Below are positions 7,552 to 15,766 of a stretch of 20,244 nt of DNA, one piece after another. The stretch comes from Sphingobacteriales bacterium (GTDB lineage: Bacteria > Bacteroidota > Bacteroidia > Chitinophagales > Chitinophagaceae). The DNA lies in assembly GCA_023251215.1 (NCBI GenBank), contig JAHEZF010000004.1, forward strand, positions 1-20,244. Direction: 5' to 3'. The position numbers and the translations under genes were made by a program. Below the pieces are notes generated by a model. It made no database searches. It worked only from the letters and a program-made list of their open reading frames with translations, and had not been told where the DNA came from. Numbering within the stretch: the first letter of the stretch is position 1; each line of letters begins with the position of its first letter.

Positions 7552-8829
7552 TTATTCATACCGTAAAGCCTCGATAGGATTGAGGCGGCCTGCCTTTAGC
7601 GCCGGGTATAATCCAGCCAACAGGCCAACGATTGTACAAATAATAATGCCGTAAAAAACCCAGTTCCAGGGCACCACAAACCCTGTTTTTAATACCATAG
7701 AGAAAAGATTTCCGACAAAAATGCCCAGAACTATTCCGAAAAAAGCACCCAGTACGCTGATGATGATCGCCTCAAGTAAGAACTGGCGACTCACCATTTT
7801 TCTTTTTCCACCAATAGCTTTTATAAGGCCTACTTCCCGGGTTCGTTCAGAAACAGATACCAGCATAATATTCATTAACCCGATTGCAGCGCCAATAAGG
7901 GTAATAAGGCCAATAACAGTGGCTGAAATGGTAAGAAAGCCCAAACTTTTCATGGCTTTTTCTGCTATACTATCGCTGCGGTCCAGCACAAAATTATTTT
8001 CCTCCGTTGTGTTCAGTTTCCGGATGGCCCTGAAAGTTCCTTCGGCTTCTCCCATCGCTTCATTTACCTGCCGCAGATCATCCGTCATTACTGCCATTAC
8101 AAATGAAAACCCAGATGGAAAGTTGCGGTCAACATTTTCGTAGGTGGTGATGATGAGATTATCCCGGTTAAAACCAAAAGTGGAACCGCGGCTTTCCATG
8201 ACACCCAACACCCTGTAAGGAATATTATTGATCCGTACTACAGCATTAACGGCTCTTTCAATTCCTTCCCTGAATAATTTCTTAGCTATATCATACCCCA
8301 AAATGCAAACATTGCGGCCTGTTTCCACATCCATCCGGTTCAGGTTGCGGCCATATGCCAGCGTAAATCCATTCATTAATAAAAAATTCTCATTGCCCCC
8401 ATATAGTGCTACGTTCGGACTTGTTTTTCTTTCTTCATGTGAAACGATATTATTCCTGTTGCCAAAAATTGAAATGCTTTTTGTTGACGGAAAATGATAT
8501 GATTTTAAAAAAAGTACAGCCTCATCTTTCGTAATTTGTTTCCCCAGGTTCGATTTTTTTTCTTTTTTCTTTCCTTTTTTTGAAAGTTTGATCTCCTGGT
8601 TATTATCTCCTCCAAAATGAATATTCCTTTCTTTATAACGAACAGTAAAGGCATTGGCGCCCATAGTGGAAAAGCTCTCAGAGAATTTCTGGTTCATGGC
8701 TTTGATCGCTGTAATAATTCCTACCAGCGCCATAATGCCGAAAGCAATTATAGCCACAGTAAGTCCTGTTCTTAGTTTGTTGCTGCGGACAGTACGGAAA
8801 GCAAGTAAAAAAACGTCGCGGAAATTCAT
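7552..8829 (-). CDS. ABC transporter permease, MacB/FtsX type
   Basis: A 425-residue protein with the MacB permease topology. The first membrane helix (about 21-43) follows the signature 'AFRTVRSNKLRTGLTVAIIAFG'. A large periplasmic domain (about 44-285) comes next, and three C-terminal helices form the FtsX domain. That domain includes 'MNIMLVSVSERTREVGLIKAIGG', the coupling segment typical of this class, and the final 'GLLAGLYPALKAGRLNPIEALRYE'. The family exports or mechanically handles lipids, peptides or macrolides with a separate MacB/LolD-like ATPase. No ATPase gene is next to it here, so it must pair with a protein encoded elsewhere. A lysine-rich patch (81-97) in the periplasmic domain is unusual. 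It starts 64 bp after nuoN in the same direction and may be transcribed as the tail of the nuo operon. Confidence 0.9.
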   Translation of the reverse strand: MNFRDVFLLAFRTVRSNKLRTGLTVAIIAFGIMALVGIITAIKAMNQKFSESFSTMGANAFTVRYKERNIHFGGDNNQEIKLSKKGKKKEKKSNLGKQITKDEAVLFLKSYHFPSTKSISIFGNRNNIVSHEERKTSPNVALYGGNENFLLMNGFTLAYGRNLNRMDVETGRNVCILGYDIAKKLFREGIERAVNAVVRINNIPYRVLGVMESRGSTFGFNRDNLIITTYENVDRNFPSGFSFVMAVMTDDLRQVNEAMGEAEGTFRAIRKLNTTEENNFVLDRSDSIAEKAMKSLGFLTISATVIGLITLIGAAIGLMNIMLVSVSERTREVGLIKAIGGKRKMVSRQFLLEAIIISVLGAFFGIVLGIFVGNLFSMVLKTGFVVPWNWVFYGIIICTIVGLLAGLYPALKAGRLNPIEALRYE

Positions 8830-8893
8830 AATGGTATCCCGAAATTAAGAAAACCGCAGGCAGCAAATAAGAAATCATTATAAACGGCAAGAA

Positions 8894-10267
8894 TCAGAAA
8901 TAATACCAGTTAAGTAACAGATTGGGGAAAATGCCGAGCAGTATTACAAGTGCGGCTAAAACAATCATTGTCCATTTAAAAACAGGAGTAACATGAACAA
9001 GCGGTGCATTGCCTTCTTTGAAATACATGGCCTGGATAACACGGAAATAATAATATACACTCACTGCCGCCATCAAAACTGCAAAGATCACCAGCCACAA
9101 ATGCTTTCCTGTACCCAGGGCGGCTTTTAACATATAAAACTTAGCGAGAAAACCTGCGGTAAGAGGAATTCCTGCCAGGGATAATAAAAAAATGGTTGTG
9201 GTGGCTGCGAGTAATGGCTGCTGTCTGGCAAAACCATTGAAGCCATCAAAAGTATAGTCACTCATTTTGATCAGCACGGCAAAAATGCCGATAGTAGCTA
9301 AACTGTATGCTGCTGTATAAAGCAACAAACCTTCTTTCGCATCTGTATTCATAGCATACAAAGAGAGCATCATAAAACCTGCCTGTGCTATGCTTGAATA
9401 AGCCAACATTCTTTTTACGCTTTGCTGGAAAACCGCCGTGATGTTTCCGATAATAAGCGTAGCAACAGTAATAATCGCCACCAGTAACTGCCATTGAGAT
9501 TGCAACAGACCAAATGCTTCGTCGAACAAACGGATGAAAGCAATAAATACCGCTGCTTTTACAATGGTGGCCATAAAAGATGTAAAAACAGTTGGCGCCC
9601 CATCGTACACATCCGGTGTCCAGAAATGAAAAGGCGCTGCCGATACTTTAAATGACATAGAAAAAAGCAGCAGTGTCATACCTGCGATCAGCAATAAGTC
9701 GGGAGCTTGTGTGAATGTGTTTAATTTAATTGTGTCAAAGGATCCTTTAGTTCCGTAGATCAGCGCTATACCCATCAGCATAAGACCCGTTGAGAATGCG
9801 CCAAGCAAAAAATATTTCAGTGAGGCTTCATTACTCTTCAGGTTTCTTTTATCACTGCCCGTGAGAATATAAAGGGGAATAGAAATAATTTCAATACCCA
9901 AAAACAGGATCAATAATGATTTGAATGAAGAAGTAAGAGTGATGCCACAAAGGATAAAAAAGATGAGAGCAAAAAAATCAGCATAATGAATCCCCACTTT
10001 CTCCATATCCCTTGCTGAAAGGATGAGGTAAAGCAATGTTGATATAAAAACAATGGTATCGAAGAGCAAAGCAAAACGGTCAAATACGATCATCCCCCTG
10101 ACATCAATTTTAAAAAAGACCGCTCCATTCATTTCCAGGATATTTACCAGTAATAAAAGCCCCATTCCTGCAATAGCAATATTCCGGACAGAGCTTTTTT
10201 GTTTCAGCATAATGCCGCTGAACATCATGATAACGCCTAAAACTGCCGATAATAATAATGCATTCAT
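8894..10267 (-). CDS. nuoN: NADH-quinone oxidoreductase subunit N
   Basis: A 457-residue polytopic antiporter-like subunit of the complex I membrane arm, mediating one of the proton translocation channels. Hydrophobic segments cover nearly the whole length. The conserved channel glutamate lies in ILFLGIEIISIPLYIL (E126), and the conserved helix-7 lysine in MSFKVSAAPFHFWTPDVYDG (K207), followed by the family-typical 'GAPTVFTSFMATIVKAA'. It starts 12 bp after nuoM and is the last nuo gene. A second in-frame ATG lies one codon upstream region away (10263), but the annotated start at 10267 gives the usual N-terminus. Confidence 0.96.
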   Translation of the reverse strand: MNALLLSAVLGVIMMFSGIMLKQKSSVRNIAIAGMGLLLLVNILEMNGAVFFKIDVRGMIVFDRFALLFDTIVFISTLLYLILSARDMEKVGIHYADFFALIFFILCGITLTSSFKSLLILFLGIEIISIPLYILTGSDKRNLKSNEASLKYFLLGAFSTGLMLMGIALIYGTKGSFDTIKLNTFTQAPDLLLIAGMTLLLFSMSFKVSAAPFHFWTPDVYDGAPTVFTSFMATIVKAAVFIAFIRLFDEAFGLLQSQWQLLVAIITVATLIIGNITAVFQQSVKRMLAYSSIAQAGFMMLSLYAMNTDAKEGLLLYTAAYSLATIGIFAVLIKMSDYTFDGFNGFARQQPLLAATTTIFLLSLAGIPLTAGFLAKFYMLKAALGTGKHLWLVIFAVLMAAVSVYYYFRVIQAMYFKEGNAPLVHVTPVFKWTMIVLAALVILLGIFPNLLLNWYYF

Positions 10268-10279
10268 ACAATCCTTTAA

Positions 10280-11758
10280 TTAATACTTCGGTAACATGGG
10301 AAGTATATCTGCCTTTTTTAAAATTGAATCTGTTATTTCATTGGTAATATTCAGTAATCCCTGCGGGTAAACTCCCATCCAGAAAATCAATATCACAATC
10401 ACACCCAATGCCAGTTTTTCATTTAAAGTTATATCTGTAGCCGTTTCGGTGATAATATTGGTATCCCCGTAAAAAACTTTCCGGATCATATTCAACATAT
10501 ATACTGCTGCAAGAATAATGCTCAGGCCCGCAAACGCTGTAAACCATACATAATATTTTGTAACAGCTGAATTCAGAAGGCCATTGAACATGAGGAATTC
10601 ACCAGCAAAAGCATTGGTAAGCGGCAATGCAATATTTGCCAGGGCAATAATCACCAGCAAAATAGCAAGGGCCGGGGCTTTTTGCGCCAGGCCTCCCAGT
10701 TCAGATATTTTTCTTGTGCCATATCGTCTTTCAATAATTTCCACAACTATCCACAAACCAATAATGTTAATGCCATGGTTGAACATTTGTATCATCACTC
10801 CCTGCATACTACTTTTATTCTCTGCAAAAATAGCGGCACACATCAACCCTAAATGTGCAATGGATGAGTAGGCTACCAATCTTTTCAGATCATTTTGCCG
10901 CATTGCAATAAGTGAAGCATAGATCATTCCTGTTACAGCCAATGAAGTCACTATATCTCCCCACTGAAATGATGCAATTGGTAACACCGGAAGCAGCCAC
11001 CGAAAAATACCAAACACTCCCATTTTCACCATCACGCCACTCAGCACCATCGTTGTTGCCGTTGGCGCCTGTTCATAAGTATCCGGCTGCCATGTATGAA
11101 AAGGAAAGATGGGCATCTTGACGGCAAATGCTATGAAAAACAACCAGAACAAAAATCCCTGCTGCTTGCCGGAAAGAGTGACTTTGTAAAATGAATTTAT
11201 ATCAAAAGAATGATCGGCCGTTTGTGCGTACACATATAAGATACCAATCAGCATCAGCAATGAACCCACAAATGTGTAAATAAAGAATTTGAAAGTAACC
11301 TGTATTCTTTTTTCGCCACCCCATAGTGAACACAGAAAATACATGGGTATTAATGCCAGCTCCCAGAAAAAGTAAAACAATAAAGCATCCATGGCAAGAA
11401 ACACTCCCATTAGCCCTGCCTGTGCCAGTAACATCAATGCAAAAAAATTATTTGCTTTTTTATATGACACTCTCCATGTGGCCCAAAAGATCAACGGATA
11501 AGCAAGGGCGGTAAGCAGGCAAAGTAGCTGGCCCATACCATCCAGCTTTACAGAAAAACTACTGTTGAAAGCCATCATCCAATCCGATTGATGCTGCAGG
11601 TACTTTTCTTCTTTCAATATTGTGAATCCCAATAATGAAATAACCAGGGTTATCAATGAAGAAAATAAAACCCATGAACGAACAGACCTCTCATTTTTAA
11701 TAAAGAAAGCGGTTAGCCCGGTCAGCAATGGAATTAATATGAGTAAAACTGGAACCAT
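10280..11758 (-). CDS. nuoM: NADH-quinone oxidoreductase subunit M
   Basis: A 492-residue antiporter-like proton-pumping subunit of complex I. The helix-5 glutamate is in FYFFWELALIPMYFL (E133) and the helix-7 lysine in FAVKMPIFPFHTWQPDTYEQ (K214). The following 'APTATTMVLSGVMVKMGVFGIFRW' is characteristic of NuoM. Length matches the family. Its ATG at 11758 is immediately preceded by a double-hairpin repeat (11759-11806) whose G-rich end leaves one base before the start codon, so ribosome loading may depend on that element or on translation from upstream. nuoN follows after 12 bp. Confidence 0.97.
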   Translation of the reverse strand: MVPVLLILIPLLTGLTAFFIKNERSVRSWVLFSSLITLVISLLGFTILKEEKYLQHQSDWMMAFNSSFSVKLDGMGQLLCLLTALAYPLIFWATWRVSYKKANNFFALMLLAQAGLMGVFLAMDALLFYFFWELALIPMYFLCSLWGGEKRIQVTFKFFIYTFVGSLLMLIGILYVYAQTADHSFDINSFYKVTLSGKQQGFLFWLFFIAFAVKMPIFPFHTWQPDTYEQAPTATTMVLSGVMVKMGVFGIFRWLLPVLPIASFQWGDIVTSLAVTGMIYASLIAMRQNDLKRLVAYSSIAHLGLMCAAIFAENKSSMQGVMIQMFNHGINIIGLWIVVEIIERRYGTRKISELGGLAQKAPALAILLVIIALANIALPLTNAFAGEFLMFNGLLNSAVTKYYVWFTAFAGLSIILAAVYMLNMIRKVFYGDTNIITETATDITLNEKLALGVIVILIFWMGVYPQGLLNITNEITDSILKKADILPMLPKY

Positions 11759-11806
11759 GCCCCTATCCCCTTGCCAAAGGCATCCCTTTGGGAAAAGGGG
11801 GATTTT
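11759..11806 (-). repeat. Nested G/C-run hairpin repeat directly before nuoM
   Basis: An inner inverted repeat, CCAAAGG (11774-11780) with CCTTTGG (11785-11791) around a 4-nt loop, is nested in an outer one, CCCCTT (11767-11772) with AAGGGG (11795-11800). On the coding strand the element ends GGGGATAGGGGC and the next base is the A of the nuoM ATG. It belongs with the related repeats before nuoJ, nuoI and nuoH. The rest of the 162-bp nuoL-nuoM spacer is AT-rich, except for a degenerate copy at 11899-11920. Confidence 0.7.
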
Positions 11807-11898
11807 AAATTTTTTTATAATAATTAAATCTTCGCCCTTTCAATTCTTATCATTTTTGCAGTTTTCAAAAAAAATGTACCCTTTTAATAATCTTCAAT

Positions 11899-11920
11899 AC
11901 TCTCCTTTAAGGTTGGTGCC
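11899..11920. repeat. Degenerate copy of the G/C-run repeat abutting the nuoL stop
   Basis: The plus-strand text ACTCTCCTTTAAGGTTGGTG resembles the better-preserved copy at the end of nuoG (ACTCCCCTTT..TTAGGGGTTGGGGG) with several substitutions. It touches the nuoL stop codon, as the nuoG copy touches and contains the nuoG stop. The match is by eye and modest. Confidence 0.35.
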
Positions 11921-13807
11921 TTATTTTCTTAAAAAAAATTGCAACACAAAAATTAATACCATACTCAATACCATAAGCAGGATATAATTGCCCACCTGCC
12001 CACTTTGCAATAAGCGCAACTGCCGGCTAGTGTAATTCACCACTTTCCCCACTCCGTTCACAATGGAATCAATTACCCTTCCTTCAAAAACTGAATTGAA
12101 AAAGTCACCCAGCTTATTCAATGGATTCACAATTATTTTTCCATATAATTCATCTACATACCATTTATTCTCTAAAATTTTTCCAAGACCGCCAGCTTCT
12201 GAACGTTTATAATTCCGGAAAAAGAACCATGCAAAAACAACAGCAGCCACACCCGTTGCAGTGGACAAACCCATCAATGAAAGTTCAGTGGCCTGTGAAA
12301 CCAAGTGTTCTGTTTTTAGGGGTATTACAGGAGCTAAAAATTCATTCAGCTTTTCTCCCCCTTGCATAAAAACTTCAGGAATACCAACAAAACCACCGAT
12401 GATGGAAAGTATGGCCAAAACAATCAACGGAATAGTCATTGATGCCGGGCTTTCATGCACATTATGTCTTTGTTCTTCTGTTCCCCGGAAGTTTCCGGTA
12501 AAAGCGACAAATAATAAACGGAACATATAAAAAGCAGTAAGCCCCGCGCCGAATAAAGCCACTACGTATAATATTTTATTATTCTCAAATGCGCTAAGAA
12601 GTATTGCATCTTTAGAAAAAAATCCTGAGAATGGTGGAATGCCTGCAATAGCAATACACCCAATCAGGAAAGTGATATAAGTGATCTTTATCTTTTTACT
12701 TAAGCCGCCCATATTGCAGATATCCTGTTCACCGCTCATGGCATGGATCAAACTACCGGCTGCCAGGAACAATAATGCTTTAAAGAATGCATGAGTCATT
12801 ACATGAAAAACAGCGGCTGAATAAGCGCCGACACCCAATGCAAGAAACATAAACCCTAATTGACTGACGGTAGAATAAGCCAGTACTTTTTTTATATCAT
12901 TTTGTTTTAATGCAATAGTAGCCGCAAGAATGGCTGTTGCCAACCCAACAACAGCAACCACATTCATGCTAAGTGGCGAAAGCGAATAAAGAACATTACT
13001 CCTCGCAATCATATAAATGCCGGCAGTCACCATTGTAGCGGCATGGATCAGCGCTGATACCGGCGTGGGACCCGCCATTGCATCGGGCAACCATGTATAT
13101 AAAGGTATCTGTGCACTTTTACCTGCAGCGCCAATAAATAATAAAAGTGTAATAACAGTTGCATCTGTACTATTTAATTTGGACACATTGGCAAAAACAT
13201 CAGCATAAGTAACCGTACCTGTTTTAGCAATCAGCCAGAATACTGCGATCAGGAAACCAAGATCGCCGATGCGGTTCATGATAAAAGCTTTGTTGGCAGC
13301 CTTGTTAAAATCATTATTCTTAAACCAGTAACCGATCAACAGGTAAGAACACAGTCCCACCCCTTCCCAGCCCATGAACATGATGACATAATTGGCGCCC
13401 ATCACCAGCAGCAGCATGGAGAAAATAAAAAGATTCAGGAAAGAAAAATATCTTCCAAAGTGTTCCGGCTTTTCTTCTTTCATGTACGAAGTGGAATAAA
13501 CATGAATGATGAAGCCAACCCCGGTAATTATCAATAAAAACAGGGAAGACAAGGCATCGACCTGGAAAGCAAAAGGAATAATGAGTTTACCGACTGAAAT
13601 AAAATTAAAATATTCTGCTACATGACTGTTTCCTCCTTTTACTTCCATAAAAACCCAGCAACTCAGTATAAAAGAAGCAAAAATGACAGAACAGCCAATT
13701 ATGCTGATAAGCGATTTGGATAAATATCTTCTTCCCAACCCATTGATGAGAAACCCCAGCAATGGAAGTAAGGGAATCCAGTAAACTAATTCTAAAGCAT
13801 TCTGCAT
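11921..13807 (-). CDS. nuoL: NADH-quinone oxidoreductase subunit L
   Basis: A 628-residue distal antiporter-like subunit of complex I with about 16 membrane segments and the long C-terminal amphipathic helix region that braces the membrane arm. Conserved features include VIMFMGWEGVGLCSYLLIGY with E148, and GAAGKSAQIPLYTWLPDAMA with K230, followed by 'GPTPVSALIHAATMVTAGIYM'. The N-terminus 'YWIPLLPLLGFLINGLGRRY' is typical. It starts 21 bp after nuoK. The C-terminus ends in FVLQFFLRK, encoded partly by a run of eight T. A 162-bp spacer with repeat copies at both ends separates it from nuoM. Confidence 0.97.
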   Translation of the reverse strand: MQNALELVYWIPLLPLLGFLINGLGRRYLSKSLISIIGCSVIFASFILSCWVFMEVKGGNSHVAEYFNFISVGKLIIPFAFQVDALSSLFLLIITGVGFIIHVYSTSYMKEEKPEHFGRYFSFLNLFIFSMLLLVMGANYVIMFMGWEGVGLCSYLLIGYWFKNNDFNKAANKAFIMNRIGDLGFLIAVFWLIAKTGTVTYADVFANVSKLNSTDATVITLLLFIGAAGKSAQIPLYTWLPDAMAGPTPVSALIHAATMVTAGIYMIARSNVLYSLSPLSMNVVAVVGLATAILAATIALKQNDIKKVLAYSTVSQLGFMFLALGVGAYSAAVFHVMTHAFFKALLFLAAGSLIHAMSGEQDICNMGGLSKKIKITYITFLIGCIAIAGIPPFSGFFSKDAILLSAFENNKILYVVALFGAGLTAFYMFRLLFVAFTGNFRGTEEQRHNVHESPASMTIPLIVLAILSIIGGFVGIPEVFMQGGEKLNEFLAPVIPLKTEHLVSQATELSLMGLSTATGVAAVVFAWFFFRNYKRSEAGGLGKILENKWYVDELYGKIIVNPLNKLGDFFNSVFEGRVIDSIVNGVGKVVNYTSRQLRLLQSGQVGNYILLMVLSMVLIFVLQFFLRK

Positions 13808-13828
13808 AATTATATTCTAAAAGCTGTC

Positions 13829-14158
13829 TTAATGTTTCAACCTGTTCAAAAAATTCACATCCACTGAGTGAATGTTCCGGTACATCATTACGATAATAGC
13901 CAATCCCACACTTACTTCAGCCGCCGCCACTACCATAATGAAGAATACAAATATCTGCCCGTCACTTCCGGCTGTTGCATCAACCGCTGCATTTTTCAGG
14001 TGATGCATTTTTGAAAATGCTACGAGCATCAGGTTCACCGCATTCAGCATGATCTCAATGCACATAAAAATAATGATCGCATTGCGGCGTGTCAGCACAC
14101 CTGCAATACCAATGCAGAATAAAGCAATAGACAGAAATATGTAATAGTTTACAGGCAT
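13829..14158 (-). CDS. nuoK: NADH-quinone oxidoreductase subunit K
   Basis: A 109-residue three-helix subunit of the complex I membrane arm, forming part of the proton channel next to NuoJ and NuoN. The two glutamates essential in characterised NuoK proteins are visible: E35 in [20 protein letters not shown] and E81 in '[16 protein letters not shown]'. Length is slightly above the usual 100-105 residues because of the hydrophilic loop '[20 protein letters not shown]'. It precedes nuoL by 21 bp and follows nuoJ after a 100-bp spacer that is almost wholly repeat sequence. Confidence 0.96.
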   Translation of the reverse strand: MPVNYYIFLSIALFCIGIAGVLTRRNAIIIFMCIEIMLNAVNLMLVAFSKMHHLKNAAVDATAGSDGQIFVFFIMVVAAAEVSVGLAIIVMMYRNIHSVDVNFLNRLKH

Positions 14159-14168
14159 TGTCTTGTCT

Positions 14169-14243
14169 CTTGTTACTGGTTACTGGTTTCTTGTTACCCG
14201 TTACTTGTTTAAAAGATGCCAGTTGCTAATAACCAGTAACAAG
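14169..14243. repeat. Inverted heptamer-repeat element in the nuoJ-nuoK spacer
   Basis: On the plus strand, units GTTACTG, GTTACTG, GTTTCTT, GTTACCC and GTTACTT run in tandem from 14172 to 14206. On the minus strand, GTTGCTG, GTTGCTT and GTTACTG-like units run across 14230-14256. The two halves share a perfect 14-bp inverted repeat, CTTGTTACTGGTTA at 14169-14182 and TAACCAGTAACAAG at 14230-14243. The element fills most of the 100-bp spacer and has no coding role that I can see. Confidence 0.8.
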
Positions 14244-14258
14244 CAACCAGCAACCATA

Positions 14259-14759
14259 TTACTCCTTCTTCCCAATCATCACAGCACCCACCATAGCGCT
14301 TAAAAATAAAATACTGCTTATTTCAAAGGGCACTACATAATTGGTGAACAATTCTATTCCAAGATTTTTAATCAGCCCGATATTTCCTGTCTTGACTTCG
14401 GCCAACTGGTTCTTAATATCAATATTACGCAACGCAGCCACCAGCACCAGCAGCAGGCATCCACCCGCCACAGCGCCTGCTAATCTTATCCAGCGGTACT
14501 TTTGCGGTTCTGAACTTTTTCGAACATCAATCAGCATGAAAACATACAGGAAAAGCACCATGATGGCGCCTGCATAAACAATAATATTTACAATGGCAAG
14601 GAATTGCGCATTCAGTAAAAAGTAATGGCCTGATATGGCAAAGAATACCATGATCAGCCAAAGCACACTGTACACGGGATTCTTACTGGTAATCACCATC
14701 AGTGCACTGAACAATGCCATCACTGAAAGAAACCAGAATAATAGTTGAGTGATGTTCAT
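14259..14759 (-). CDS. nuoJ: NADH-quinone oxidoreductase subunit J
   Basis: A 166-residue five-helix subunit of the complex I membrane arm, located between NuoH/NuoA and NuoK, whose third helix changes shape during turnover in characterised enzymes. The typical segments 'NPVYSVLWLIMVFFAISGHYFLLNAQFLAIVNIIVYAGAIMVLFLYVFML' are visible in the first half. The C-terminus 'EISSILFLSAMVGAVMIGKKE' is also characteristic. The ATG at 14759 is preceded within 3 bp by a CCCCTTTAGGGG hairpin repeat. Order between nuoI and nuoK agrees with the standard operon. Confidence 0.95.
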   Translation of the reverse strand: MNITQLLFWFLSVMALFSALMVITSKNPVYSVLWLIMVFFAISGHYFLLNAQFLAIVNIIVYAGAIMVLFLYVFMLIDVRKSSEPQKYRWIRLAGAVAGGCLLLVLVAALRNIDIKNQLAEVKTGNIGLIKNLGIELFTNYVVPFEISSILFLSAMVGAVMIGKKE

Positions 14760-14785
14760 ATACCCCCATCCCCTAAAGGGGTATT
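14760..14785 (-). repeat. G/C-run hairpin repeat directly before nuoJ
   Basis: The coding strand reads TACCCCTTTAGGGGATGGGGGTAT and then the nuoJ ATG. The hairpin core is CCCCT/AGGGG (plus strand 14770-14781). It has the same layout as the copies before nuoM, nuoI and nuoH: hairpin, short AT, second G run, start codon. Confidence 0.65.
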
Positions 14786-14852
14786 TAGTAATAGTTCTTT
14801 AATAATATTTTTTCTTCTATAGGTCACAACTAATAAATTACCTGCCTTATTC

Positions 14853-15434
14853 TTAGTTCCCCTTTTCCAGAAGAGATGCATTCGGCAAAGGGACAGCGGC
14901 TTGCTTTTTTTCGCCTAAAGCTTTTCGATATGCTTCGGGATTTTCCTTTGGATGCGGAATCAACAAATCTTCTTTTTTATATATAAATCCCTTTCTTCCA
15001 TAATTTGCAGGGGCAAAGGATTGCGACAAATAGATCGCATCTTTGGGACAGGCTTCTTCACACAAACCACAGAAAATACACCGCAGCATATTGATCTCGA
15101 ATTTGGCTGCATACTTTTCTTCAAGGTATAAATGTTCTTCGCCCGGCAACCGTTCTGCTGCCTCCATGGTAATAGCTTCAGCCGGACAGGCCACAGCACA
15201 CAAGCCACAGGCTGTGCATCTTTCACGACCTTCTTCATCACGGTTCAGCACCTGCAATCCCCGGAATACTTCGGAAAAAGTTCTTTTTTGTTCGGGGTAT
15301 CTAATCGTCACCTTTCTTTTAAAAAAATGGCTAAGCGTGATACTCATTCCTTTTATAATATTCCACAGGTATATCTTCTCCAATGCCGTCATTGGTCTCC
15401 GGTTTACCTGCTTAGCTCTTTGTGTTAATTGCAT
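14853..15434 (-). CDS. nuoI: NADH-quinone oxidoreductase subunit I (two 4Fe-4S clusters)
   Basis: A 193-residue ferredoxin-like subunit carrying clusters N6a and N6b, which pass electrons from the peripheral arm towards the N2 cluster and quinone. The two binding motifs are clear: C73-x2-C76-x2-C79-x3-C83 (RCTACGLCAVACPAEAIT) and C119-x2-C122-x2-C125-x3-C129 (RCIFCGLCEEACPKDAI). The N-terminal helix 'LWNIIKGMSITLSHFFKRKVTIRYPEQK' is the membrane-surface anchor typical of NuoI. Length is normal. The start ATG at 15434 has a TCCCTTTAGGGA hairpin repeat immediately upstream. nuoJ follows after 93 bp. Confidence 0.96.
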   Translation of the reverse strand: MQLTQRAKQVNRRPMTALEKIYLWNIIKGMSITLSHFFKRKVTIRYPEQKRTFSEVFRGLQVLNRDEEGRERCTACGLCAVACPAEAITMEAAERLPGEEHLYLEEKYAAKFEINMLRCIFCGLCEEACPKDAIYLSQSFAPANYGRKGFIYKKEDLLIPHPKENPEAYRKALGEKKQAAVPLPNASLLEKGN

Positions 15435-15460
15435 GCCCCTGATCCCTAAAGGGAGATTTA
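15435..15460 (-). repeat. G/C-run hairpin repeat directly before nuoI
   Basis: The coding strand reads TCTCCCTTTAGGGATCAGGGGC and then ATG. The 12-bp core TCCCTTTAGGGA (15443-15454) is identical to the core before nuoH (16833-16844). Only one base (C) lies between the last G run and the start codon. Confidence 0.65.
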
Positions 15461-15547
15461 AAATTTTGCAAATATATATTTTATGTGCCCTTCATTATTA
15501 CTACTATCATCTTCTGGTGCATCGCATGCTGACTCTTCGGTTAGCAT

Positions 15548-15766
15548 CCCGATATTCATCGTCGGGGCTCTTCATCATTCTGTCCCAGGGGGATCCCTTT
15601 GGGAAAATTCAATTCATCAATTTTGAACCACTACGGGGTTCTTAAAAAATCTTTATCATCATTCACCGGGTTTCACCCGATGCTACTAACATTTTGCCCC
15701 TTTGGGGCAATCAACCGTTTCAAATTAGCAGGCCTTGTGCCTTGCTATTTTCCCCCTTTGGGGGAA
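15548..15766. repeat. Cluster of six short inverted repeats in the nuoI-nuoH spacer
   Basis: The 332-bp spacer 15435-15766 has no convincing gene. Its nuoH-proximal part holds, in plus-strand order: CCCGA/TCGGG (15548-15566), TCCC-TTT-GGGA (15594-15604), GAACC/GGTTC (15625-15641), CGGGT-TTC-ACCCG (15667-15679), TTGCCCC-TTT-GGGGCAA (15694-15710) and TTCCCCC-TTT-GGGGGAA (15750-15766). The last one touches the nuoH stop codon. No run of T follows on the minus strand, so these are not terminators. The regular spacing suggests a composite repeat of the REP/BIME kind. Region 15461-15547 shows nothing recognisable. Confidence 0.7.

Noticed and set aside
15043..15645. Plus-strand open frame of 200 codons across nuoI and the nuoI-nuoH spacer
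   Set aside because: It is antisense to the certain NuoI gene and then runs through the hairpin repeats; composition is that of a shadow frame.
15750..15766. TTCCCCC-TTT-GGGGGAA hairpin right after the nuoH stop as an intrinsic terminator
   Set aside because: On the transcribed strand it is followed by AAAATAG and not a T run, and more nuo genes follow, so it is listed as a repeat.
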